The position numbers and the translations under genes were made by a program. A stretch of DNA of 5,232 nt, taken from contig DATGYC010000064.1 in assembly GCA_035298385.1 (NCBI GenBank), positions 1 to 5,232 of the forward strand, written 5' to 3'. Of the stretch, positions 1 to 5,200 are shown in pieces; position 1 is the first letter of the stretch; every line of letters starts with the position of its first letter. Under the pieces are notes generated by a model. It did no database searches and was not told the origin of the DNA. It was given only the letters and a program-made list of their open reading frames with translations. The DNA comes from DATGYC01 sp035298385. GTDB lineage: Bacteria; Bacillota; Sulfobacillia; Symbiobacteriales; Symbiobacteriaceae.

Positions 1-1
1 C

Positions 2-1165
2 CTACCCCACCCGCAAGACCGAAGCGATCGTCGCAACCGCCTCCTCTACCTCCTCGGCAGAGACAAGCAGGTACGGCAGCAGGCGGATCACGTTCGGGCC
101 GGCGGTCACTACGAGTAGGCCAGCCTCGTGCAGGGCGGCTACCTTGTCGGCGACGGGACCGTCACACTCGATGCCGATGATCAGGCCGAGGCCACGGATC
201 TCCTTGACCTGAGCGAGACCCTTGAGCTCCTCCTGCAGGCGCTTGACCAGAAGCTCACCAGCGGCAGCGGCCTTCGCAGGCGCCGCCAGCTCGGCCATCG
301 TCTCCAGGGTCGCGACCACCGACGCCATGATCAGCGGGGTGCCACCGAAGGTCGAGCCGTGGGAACCAGCGCTGAAGGCCTCACGCAGGAATCCCTTGCC
401 GCACATCGCACCGACCGGCACACCAGAGCCGAGACCCTTCGCCAGGGTGAAGATATCCGGCTCGATGCCATAGTGCTGGAAGGCGAACCACTTGCCCGTG
501 CGGCCCATGCCGGTCTGGATCTCATCGACGATCAGCAGCAGGCCCTGCTCCTTGCAGTAGGCGGCCAGCTCCTTGACGAAGGTCGGATCGGCGATGAGGA
601 CACCGCCCTCGCACTGGACGAGCTCCAGCATCACAGCGGCCGTCTTGTCGGTGACGAGCGCCTTGACCGAGTCGAGGTCGTTGAGCACGGCGTACTGGAA
701 GCCGACCGGCAGGGGGGCGAAGCCCTGCTGGATCTTGGTCTGGCCGGTGGCGGTCAGCGTCGCCAGGGTGCGGCCATGGAAGGACTGCTGGAAGGTGATG
801 ACCTCATAGCGGCCCGTCCCCGCCACCAGCTGGTGATAACGCCGGGCCAGCTTGATCGCGGCCTCGTTCGCCTCGGCGCCGGAGTTGCAGAAGAAGACGC
901 AGTCGGCCGGGCTGACCTCGGTGAGGAGCTTGGCGGCCTTCTCCTGGTTGGGGATGTGGAAGAGGTTCGAGGTGTGCCAGAGCTGGTCGAGCTGGGCGGT
1001 GATGGCCGCCTTCACCTGCTCCGGTACATGGCCCAGGTTCGTAACGGCCAGGCCGGCCGCGAAATCGAGGTATTGCTTGCCCTGGTCATCCCACACGCGG
1101 GCGCCCTTGCCCTTGATGAGGGTGCGGGGGTAGCGGGCGTAGGTTGGGAAGAGTGCGCTTTCCAT
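2..1165 (-). CDS. argD: Acetylornithine aminotransferase (PLP-dependent, class III)
   Basis: The product (387 aa, normal for the family) should convert N-acetylglutamate 5-semialdehyde plus glutamate to N-acetylornithine plus 2-oxoglutarate in the cytosol; ArgD enzymes often also serve lysine synthesis as succinyldiaminopimelate aminotransferase. Visible motifs are NSGAEANE (residues 94-101, cofactor phosphate region), SFHGR (128-132), VDEIQTGMGRTG (213-224, with the Asp that contacts the PLP pyridine nitrogen), LAKGLGSGVPVGA with the Schiff-base lysine K243, and STFGGTPL (271-278). The ATG is preceded by AAAAAAGGAGG, 10 nt upstream, so the start is secure. The stop is TAG at the very edge of the window. 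Oddities are ELVQCEGG at 181-188, where EPIQGEGG is usual, and LLPYLLV near the C-terminus, where LLPPL is usual. It is the last arg gene seen here and is separated from argB by a 160-nt repeat-bearing spacer. An ornithine or other omega-aminotransferase is less likely given the neighbours. Confidence 0.96.
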   Translation of the reverse strand: MESALFPTYARYPRTLIKGKGARVWDDQGKQYLDFAAGLAVTNLGHVPEQVKAAITAQLDQLWHTSNLFHIPNQEKAAKLLTEVSPADCVFFCNSGAEANEAAIKLARRYHQLVAGTGRYEVITFQQSFHGRTLATLTATGQTKIQQGFAPLPVGFQYAVLNDLDSVKALVTDKTAAVMLELVQCEGGVLIADPTFVKELAAYCKEQGLLLIVDEIQTGMGRTGKWFAFQHYGIEPDIFTLAKGLGSGVPVGAMCGKGFLREAFSAGSHGSTFGGTPLIMASVVATLETMAELAAPAKAAAAGELLVKRLQEELKGLAQVKEIRGLGLIIGIECDGPVADKVAALHEAGLLVVTAGPNVIRLLPYLLVSAEEVEEAVATIASVLRVG

Positions 1166-1190
1166 TTGGGTGGGGCCTCCTTTTTTACAA

Positions 1191-1227
1191 CCGCGGATTA
1201 CGCGGATTTCGCGGATAAATACAGATT
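1191..1227. repeat. 9-nt tandem repeat array, argD-proximal arm
   Basis: Consecutive 9-nt units CGCGGATTA (1192-1200), CGCGGATTT (1201-1209) and CGCGGATAA (1210-1218) are followed by a diverged ATACAGATT (1219-1227). The unit can be written as ACRCRGATT. The array ends 5 nt before the A-rich Shine-Dalgarno tract of argD (seen from the mRNA). It is the inverted counterpart of the array at 1286-1312. No gene covers it; a reading frame through it exists only as a by-product of the 9-nt period, which is a multiple of three. Confidence 0.85.
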
Positions 1228-1285
1228 CTTATCGGATGAAGGAACGTACCATTTCGCCTTTCACTGCGTCCACGGCTTCGTTCCA

Positions 1286-1312
1286 AATCCGCGTAATCCG
1301 CGAAATCCGCAG
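1286..1312. repeat. 9-nt tandem repeat array, argB-proximal inverted arm
   Basis: Three units, AATCCGCGT, AATCCGCGA and AATCCGCAG, are reverse complements of the units at 1191-1227. Positions 1285-1302 are perfectly complementary to 1192-1209 (18 bp). In a second register, 1296-1310 is complementary to 1202-1216 (15 bp). The DNA between the arms (about 1228-1284) is unique sequence and includes a small GGAACG/CGTTCC pair (1241-1246 with 1279-1284) beside the main stem. In the transcript the fold is followed by GUUGUAAAAAAGGAGG, with no U-tract, so it does not look like an intrinsic terminator. Confidence 0.85.
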
Positions 1313-1325
1313 TTTAAAAACACTC

Positions 1326-2102
1326 CTAAGCGATCCGAACCCGAGTACCCACTGAGTCGCCACCCAACACCCAAGCCAACACATCCGGCTCCTTGCCGCC
1401 GACGATCACGACCTCATCTACCCCACCGGCCAGGCAGTCCAACGCCGCCTTCACCTTCGGGATCATGCCGCCGTAGATCTCGCCGCTAGCGATCATCGCT
1501 TCGACCTCGGCTACCGTCACCAGCGGGAGCAGCTTGCCGTCACGCAGGATGCCGGGGACGTCGGTCACCATCACCAGCCGCTCGGCCCCGAGGGCGGCCG
1601 TTACCGCACCAGCCGCCGTATCGGCGTTGATGTTGTAGCGCTGACCGCTCGCATCGATGCCTAGCGGAGCGATGACGGGGATGTAGCCCATCCTGCAGAC
1701 CTCATCGATCATTGCGGTCTTGACCGCGGTGACCTGGCCCACGAAGCCGATCTCATCGCTATTGGCAACCGGCTTTGCGGTCAGGAGGCCGCCATCGGTG
1801 CCGCTGATGCCCATCGCCTGGGCGCCCACCGCCTGCAGGCGCTGCACGATCGCCTTGTTGATCTGGCCCGCCAGGACCATCTCCACGACGTCCAGCACCG
1901 GCTCGGTCGTCACGCGCAGGCCGTTCACGAAGCGGGACTCGATCCCCAGCTTGGCCAGGGTCTCGTTGATTGCGGGGCCACCCCCGTGTACGATCACCGG
2001 CTGGGCGCCCACCGCCTGGAGGCGCTTCAGCCCTTCATAGAAGCGATCCGGCAGAGCGGCAAGTGTGCTGCCGCCGCACTTCATGACAAAGCGATTCATC
2101 AT
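1326..2102 (-). CDS. argB: Acetylglutamate kinase
   Basis: The product (258 aa, the length of E. coli ArgB) phosphorylates N-acetylglutamate on its gamma-carboxyl with ATP, giving the substrate of ArgC. It is an amino-acid-kinase fold protein. Visible elements are KCGGS with K8, HGGGP (39-43), GLRVTT with R63, NINAD (157-161, N159 and D161 region), TDVPGIL (180-186) and GGMIPKV with K216; these match the catalytic and substrate residues known for the family. The KCGGS start resembles Bacillus enzymes. It lacks the N-terminal helix found in arginine-inhibited hexameric kinases, so I infer it is not strongly arginine-sensitive. The start is ATGATG: the first ATG overlaps the argJ stop by 4 nt, the second by 1 nt. 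No strong Shine-Dalgarno is visible, which suggests translational coupling to argJ. A 26-nt in-frame repeat encodes LQAVGAQ twice (residues 28-34 and 89-95). Confidence 0.96.
   Translation of the reverse strand: MMNRFVMKCGGSTLAALPDRFYEGLKRLQAVGAQPVIVHGGGPAINETLAKLGIESRFVNGLRVTTEPVLDVVEMVLAGQINKAIVQRLQAVGAQAMGISGTDGGLLTAKPVANSDEIGFVGQVTAVKTAMIDEVCRMGYIPVIAPLGIDASGQRYNINADTAAGAVTAALGAERLVMVTDVPGILRDGKLLPLVTVAEVEAMIASGEIYGGMIPKVKAALDCLAGGVDEVVIVGGKEPDVLAWVLGGDSVGTRVRIA
1818..1843. repeat. Internal direct repeat in argB, copy 1
   Basis: This 26-nt stretch matches 2001-2026 with one mismatch: the first 18 nt are identical, then one base differs, then 7 nt are identical. The copies are 183 nt apart (61 codons), so both are read in the same frame and encode LQAVGAQ (residues 89-95 here). 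Shared codon choice for a similar helix could explain it as well as duplication. Confidence 0.75.
2001..2026. repeat. Internal direct repeat in argB, copy 2
   Basis: Partner of the repeat at 1818-1843, encoding LQAVGAQ at ArgB residues 28-34, just before the HGGGP substrate-binding loop. Confidence 0.75.
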
Positions 2103-3367
2103 GTACGATACGAGCCGTTGATCTTCACGTAGTCATAGGTCAGGTCGCAGCCCCAGGCGGTGGCGGCGGCCTCCCCCATCTTCAGGTCGACCGTGAAGAG
2201 GATCGAGTCGCCCTTCAGGTACGCCAGTGCCAGCTCCTCATCGAAGGGGACCGGGGTCGAATCCTGCAGGACCAGGATCTCGCCCATCGTGATCGTCACG
2301 GTGAACTGGTTGATCGGGACACCAGCACGCCCAGCGGCGGCGATGATCCGGCCCCAGTTCGCATCAGCGCCGAAGGCGGCTGCCTTGACGAGGGAGGAGC
2401 CGACGATCGTCTTGGCGATGGCCCGGGCAGCGGCCTCGGAGGCGGCGCCCTTGACCTGGACCTCGATCAGCTTGGTGGCGCCCTCGCCATCACGGGCGAT
2501 CGCCTTAGCGAGGATCGTCATCGCCTCGGTCAGCGCCGCCGTGAAGGTCTCGTAGGCGGGGGTGCCAAGGGTGATCGGCTCGTTACCGGCGACGCCGTTG
2601 GCGAGGAGGATCACCTGGTCGTTCGTCGAGGTGTCACCATCGACGGTGATCATGTTGTAGGAGAGGTCAGTCGCGGCCCGCAGGGCGGCGAGGAGGGCAT
2701 CAGGAGCGATGGCGGCGTCGGTCGTGACGAAGCCGAGCATCGTGCCCATGTTGGGATGGATCATCCCGGAGCCCTTCGCCATCGCGCCGATGGTGATCGG
2801 GGTGCCGTTCAGATCGAAGCGCAGGGCGACCTGCTTGGGGAAGGTGTCGGTCGTCATGATCGCCTCGGCGGCAGCGTCCGGGCCGAAGGTGGTGGCAGCG
2901 GCAGTGGCAGTGTCGTCCGCGGTAGCAGCCACCTCAGCGACAGGCCCAGCCATCACGACAGCCGCAGCGGCCTTGATGCCAGCGATGACGCGGTCCATCG
3001 GCAGGTTGACGCCGATCACGCCGGTGGAGGCGACGCCGACCAGCTTCGGGTCGAGGCCGAGGGCCTCCCCCGCCACCTCGGTCATCGTCTTGGCGTCCTG
3101 CAGGCCTTGCTGGCCGGTGCAGGCGTTGGCGTTGCCGGAGTTCATCACGACGGCCTGAAGGCGGCCCGAAGCGGTCAGTTCCTGGGAGAGGAGCACGGGC
3201 GCGGCCTTCACCTCAGAGAGGGTGTAGACGCCGGCCGCCGTGCAGGGCGCCGAGGCCACGAGAAGCGCGACATCCTTCTTGGTACCGCCCTTGCCCTTGA
3301 TGTTGGCGTGGACGCCAGCGGTCTTGAAGCCCGCCGGTGCGGTAACGCCACCGTTGATGATCTGCAT
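2099..3367 (-). CDS. argJ: Glutamate N-acetyltransferase (ornithine acetyltransferase), self-cleaving
   Basis: The product (422 aa) transfers the acetyl group from N-acetylornithine to glutamate, releasing ornithine; some members also use acetyl-CoA to make N-acetylglutamate. ArgJ is an Ntn-type enzyme that cuts itself before a Thr, which becomes the nucleophile. Here that Thr is T209 in KGSGMIHPNMGTMLGF (198-213), giving predicted chains 1-208 and 209-422. Other family motifs are NSGNANACTG (76-85), STGVIG (114-119, oxyanion-hole Thr-Gly), MTTDTFPK (171-178), TVDGDTSTND (241-250), RDGEGATK (292-299), GADANWGR (333-340) and the C-terminal YVKINGSYRT. The residue before the cleavage point is Gly, where Ala is common. 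The protein looks some 15 residues longer than usual because of an Ala/Thr-rich stretch at about 135-163. The start has AAGGGG 11 nt upstream, inside the end of argA, and lies 8 nt past the argA stop. Mono- versus bifunctionality cannot be told from sequence. Confidence 0.96.
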   Translation of the reverse strand: MQIINGGVTAPAGFKTAGVHANIKGKGGTKKDVALLVASAPCTAAGVYTLSEVKAAPVLLSQELTASGRLQAVVMNSGNANACTGQQGLQDAKTMTEVAGEALGLDPKLVGVASTGVIGVNLPMDRVIAGIKAAAAVVMAGPVAEVAATADDTATAAATTFGPDAAAEAIMTTDTFPKQVALRFDLNGTPITIGAMAKGSGMIHPNMGTMLGFVTTDAAIAPDALLAALRAATDLSYNMITVDGDTSTNDQVILLANGVAGNEPITLGTPAYETFTAALTEAMTILAKAIARDGEGATKLIEVQVKGAASEAAARAIAKTIVGSSLVKAAAFGADANWGRIIAAAGRAGVPINQFTVTITMGEILVLQDSTPVPFDEELALAYLKGDSILFTVDLKMGEAAATAWGCDLTYDYVKINGSYRT

Positions 3368-3375
3368 GTGATTGG

Positions 3376-3915
3376 TTACCCCTTGTTGTTCCAGTTGGGT
3401 AGTTCGAAGAGCGGGATCTCAAAGGTGTCCGCGGGGAGTTCGGTCTGGGGGACGAGGAACTTGATCACAGCGATCTCATCGCACTGGTGGAACTTGTCGC
3501 AGTAGACGCATTCCTTCCAGACCTTCTGGGGGAGCGACTCCTTCTGCACGACGTGGAAGCCGCACTTCTCGAAGAAGACCTGCTGGTAGGTCAGGGCGAA
3601 GATCCGGCCGAGGCCGAGCTCCTTGCCTTCGTTCACGAGGTAGTCGACGATGCCCTTGCCGGCGCCCTTGCCCTTGTAGTCGGGGTGGACGGCGAGGGAG
3701 CGGATCTCGGCGAGGTCGGACCAGAGGATATGCAGGCCACCGCAGCCGACGATCTGGTTGGTGGTCTCATCATCATCAACGGCGACGATGAAGTCGCGCA
3801 CGGATTCGTAGAGCATCATGATCGGGCGGCGCAGCATGATGCCTTCCTTGGCGTACTCCTGGATCAGGGTGTGCATCGCGGGGATATCGGCCATGGTGGC
3901 CTTGCGGTATAGCAT
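3376..3915 (-). CDS. argA: Short GNAT-type N-acetylglutamate synthase (ArgA-like)
   Basis: The product (179 aa) is a single GNAT acetyltransferase domain that probably acetylates glutamate with acetyl-CoA, the entry step of the pathway. The fold is visible as an N-terminal LYRKATMADI strand and helix, IVGCGGLHILW (55-65), the acetyl-CoA loop in VHPDYKGKGAGKG (76-88; the typical R/Q-x-x-G-x-G/A signature), and LTYQQVFFEKCGF (108-120). Cys at 136, 139 and 145 (C-x2-C-x5-C) sits in KVWKECVYCDKFHQCDE, a block I associate with short stand-alone clostridial ArgA proteins; its role is unclear. A 25-residue Pro- and acid-containing tail follows the fold. I chose the ATG at 3915 because GGAGG lies 7 nt upstream and MLYRKATMAD is the normal beginning of the domain; the longer frame up to 4002 has no such site and runs into spacer DNA. 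The location directly before argJ supports NAGS function over another GNAT substrate. Confidence 0.87.
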   Translation of the reverse strand: MLYRKATMADIPAMHTLIQEYAKEGIMLRRPIMMLYESVRDFIVAVDDDETTNQIVGCGGLHILWSDLAEIRSLAVHPDYKGKGAGKGIVDYLVNEGKELGLGRIFALTYQQVFFEKCGFHVVQKESLPQKVWKECVYCDKFHQCDEIAVIKFLVPQTELPADTFEIPLFELPNWNNKG

Positions 3916-3922
3916 GGTTGGG

Positions 3923-3927
3923 CCTCC
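3923..3927 (-). promoter_or_regulatory. Ribosome binding site fixing the argA start
   Basis: GGAGG in the mRNA, within ACGGAGGCC, ends 7 nt before the ATG at 3915. It decides for this ATG over upstream in-frame alternatives such as the one at 4002. Confidence 0.8.
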
Positions 3928-3963
3928 GTTTTGGTAGGCGTAGTAGGTTCTTTCTCTCTTTAC

Positions 3964-3972
3964 ACACGGATT
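3964..3972. repeat. Single 9-nt repeat unit, argA-proximal
   Basis: ACACGGATT on the plus strand fits the unit ACRCRGATT seen in the other arrays. It is inverted relative to the units at 4021-4055, with about 48 nt of unique DNA between. ACACGGATTG (3964-3973) faces CAATCTGTGT (4020-4029) with one mismatch. A small AAGGA/TCCTT pair (3994-3998 with 4013-4017) lies between the arms. No convincing promoter is visible in this spacer. Confidence 0.6.
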
Positions 3973-4020
3973 GGGAGACGACCCCCACCTACGAAGGATC
4001 AAACAGGGCTCTTCCTTGAC

Positions 4021-4055
4021 AATCTGTGTAATCAGTAAATCTGTGTAATCTGTGT
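4021..4055. repeat. 9-nt tandem repeat array in the argC-argA spacer
   Basis: Units are AATCTGTGT (4021-4029), a diverged 8-nt AATCAGTA (4030-4037), AATCTGTGT (4038-4046) and AATCTGTGT (4047-4055). In reverse complement the unit is ACACAGATT, which differs from the ACGCGGATT units of the argB-argD spacer by two G/A transitions. The array is AT-richer than the surrounding coding DNA and lies just past the argC stop. Confidence 0.8.
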
Positions 4056-4067
4056 AAAAAATGTCCC

Positions 4068-4104
4068 AAAAAAGCCTACGGATAGACCGGAGCCAGCCGT
4101 AGAC
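4068..4104 (-). terminator. Possible intrinsic terminator or attenuator overlapping the argC stop
   Basis: In the transcript, GUCUACGG (4104-4097) can pair with CCGUAGGC (4081-4074), giving 8 pairs including one G-U. The stem is followed at once by six U (4073-4068). The 15-nt loop can form a small CUG/CGG inner stem. The argC TAG stop lies in the 3' side of the stem. Stem plus U-tract fits an intrinsic terminator, but the loop is long and translating ribosomes would disturb it, so partial termination after argC is more likely than a complete stop. Confidence 0.42.
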
Positions 4105-5122
4105 CCAGGTCCTCTGCCCAGCCCATCAGCAGGTTTAGGTTCTGGATGGCTTGGCCGGCGGCGCCCTTGACTAGGTTGTCGATCACGCTGACGACCGTGA
4201 GGCGGCCGGTGCGGGCGTCGGGGGCTAGGCCGATGTCGCAGTAGTTGGAGCCCCAGACCTCCTTCGTGGACGGGAGGGCGCCCGCGGGGCGGACCCGGAC
4301 GAAGGGGCGGCCTTCATAGTATCTGGCGTAGAGCGCTACCCACTCGGCGGCAGTGTGCATCTCCACCTGCGTGGCGTAGCTCGTGCACATGATCCCGCGC
4401 GTCATCGGCACCAGGTGGGTCGTGAAGGTGACCGGGACCGGCTTGCCAGCGACCCAGCCGAGCGCCTGCTCGATCTCCGGGATGTGCTGGTGCTGGTTCA
4501 CCTTGTAGGCCTTGAAGTTCTCGTTCAGCTCGCTGTAGTGAGTCCCGAGCGAGGCGCCACGGCCGGCACCGGAGACGCCGGACTTGGCATCGATGATGAT
4601 CGTGGCCGGGTCGATCCAGCCCGCTGCGAGGGCGGGGGCGAGGCCGAGGATGGCGGCGGTGCAATAGCAGCCGGGGTTAGAGATCAGGCGGCTCTTGCGG
4701 TGCTCGCCTTCCTTTAGCTCGGGCATGCCGTAGACCGCTTCATCTAAGAGCGCCTGCGCGGCAGGGGTGTGCTTGTACCAGGTTGCATAGCTATTCGGAT
4801 CTTTCAAGCGGAAGTCGCCAGAGAGATCGATGACGGTCAGGCCGGCCTCCAAGAGCTGGGGGACGAGCTGGGCGGAGATGCCGGTCGGGGTGGCGGCGAA
4901 GACGACGTCGACCTTGGCCTTCAGGGTCTGGGGATCGATCGCCTCAAGCTGGCCGGTGTAGATCCCCTGCAGGTGCGGGTAGCTCGCGGTTAGCGGGTCA
5001 CCAGCGCTGGAGGATGAGAGAACGGCGGCGATCTCGACCTGCGGGTGGTTCAGGAGGAGCCGGATCAATTCAACCCCGCCATAGCCAGTGGAGCCGATGA
5101 TGGCGGCGCGGATTTTCTGCAT
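4076..5122 (-). CDS. argC: N-acetyl-gamma-glutamyl-phosphate reductase
   Basis: The product (348 aa, typical of the long ArgC type) reduces N-acetylglutamyl 5-phosphate with NADPH to N-acetylglutamate 5-semialdehyde, the substrate of ArgD. It has an N-terminal Rossmann fold with GSTGYGG (10-16), then SGDFR (101-105), YGMPEL (131-136), the catalytic cysteine C152 in SNPGCYCTA (148-156), KSGVSGAGRG (180-189) and the HQHIPEI segment (211-217), which carries the family's catalytic His. The C-terminal SVIDNLVKGAAGQAIQN (312-328) is also characteristic. The ATG is preceded by GGGGAGG, 10 nt upstream. It is the first gene after the promoter at 5167-5196, with an expected leader of roughly 38 nt. Its stop codon is embedded in a possible terminator hairpin, and a 160-nt spacer separates it from argA, so its expression may be partly uncoupled from the downstream genes. 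Confidence 0.97.
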   Translation of the reverse strand: MQKIRAAIIGSTGYGGVELIRLLLNHPQVEIAAVLSSSSAGDPLTASYPHLQGIYTGQLEAIDPQTLKAKVDVVFAATPTGISAQLVPQLLEAGLTVIDLSGDFRLKDPNSYATWYKHTPAAQALLDEAVYGMPELKEGEHRKSRLISNPGCYCTAAILGLAPALAAGWIDPATIIIDAKSGVSGAGRGASLGTHYSELNENFKAYKVNQHQHIPEIEQALGWVAGKPVPVTFTTHLVPMTRGIMCTSYATQVEMHTAAEWVALYARYYEGRPFVRVRPAGALPSTKEVWGSNYCDIGLAPDARTGRLTVVSVIDNLVKGAAGQAIQNLNLLMGWAEDLGLRLAPVYP

Positions 5123-5155
5123 CTTTGACGTGCCTCCCCAGGTATCGGGGTTCGA

Positions 5156-5173
5156 GTATGTGCATGATTATAC
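5156..5173. promoter_or_regulatory. 18-bp palindrome over the -10 box, candidate ArgR operator
   Basis: Both strands read GTATnnnCATGnnnATAC, an interrupted palindrome of 18 bp covering the -10 box and the expected transcription start. ARG boxes bound by ArgR/AhrC are also about 18 bp and lie over arg promoters. However, the usual TGAAT/ATTCA half-sites are not seen, so the assignment rests on position, size and symmetry. Two more CATG words at 5180-5183 and 5190-5193 (CATGTATAGGCATG) may form a second, partly symmetrical box over the spacer and -35 region. Confidence 0.35.
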
Positions 5174-5196
5174 GCCCCTCATGTATAGGCATGCAA
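5167..5196 (-). promoter_or_regulatory. Sigma-A-type promoter of the arg cluster
   Basis: On the minus strand, TTGCAT (5196-5191) is followed after 18 nt by a perfect TATAAT (5172-5167). Transcription would start near 5160, about 38 nt before the argC ATG. This is the only strong promoter-like pair I can see in the window, and it sits directly before the first gene of the cluster. Confidence 0.65.
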
Positions 5197-5200
5197 TAGG

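Noticed and set aside
1316..1350. Intrinsic terminator after argB (U5 at 1316-1320)
   Set aside because: The only stem before the U-tract has four Watson-Crick pairs and a long loop, too weak to claim.
1170..1355. Small plus-strand frame through the argB-argD spacer
   Set aside because: Its PRITRISRINTD-like start is a translation of the 9-nt repeats, and it has no ribosome binding site.
128..1489. Long plus-strand open frame (453 codons) opposite argD and the argB end
   Set aside because: It runs antisense to two clear enzymes, crosses the repeat-bearing spacer, and its translation is low-complexity (Leu/Asp/Arg-rich, then NPRNPRNPQ from the 9-nt repeats). It is a by-product of GC-rich codon use.
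2756..3505. Plus-strand open frame opposite argJ and the argA end
   Set aside because: Rich in Gly, Asp, His and Arg with no recognisable motif, and entirely antisense to argJ and argA; the shadow of a GC-rich gene.
3916..4002. N-terminal extension of argA to an upstream ATG
   Set aside because: The added 29 residues are unlike a GNAT start and have no Shine-Dalgarno, whereas the ATG at 3915 has GGAGG at 7 nt.
3964..4055. CRISPR-like array in the argC-argA spacer
   Set aside because: Units are only 9 nt and contiguous, with no regular unique spacers.
3980..4060. Second promoter for argA within the spacer (TTGTCA or TTTACA as -35)
   Set aside because: No acceptable -10 box at 16-18 nt from either; TTGTCA is followed by TTTGAT at only 13 nt, and TTTACA faces a weak CTGATT.
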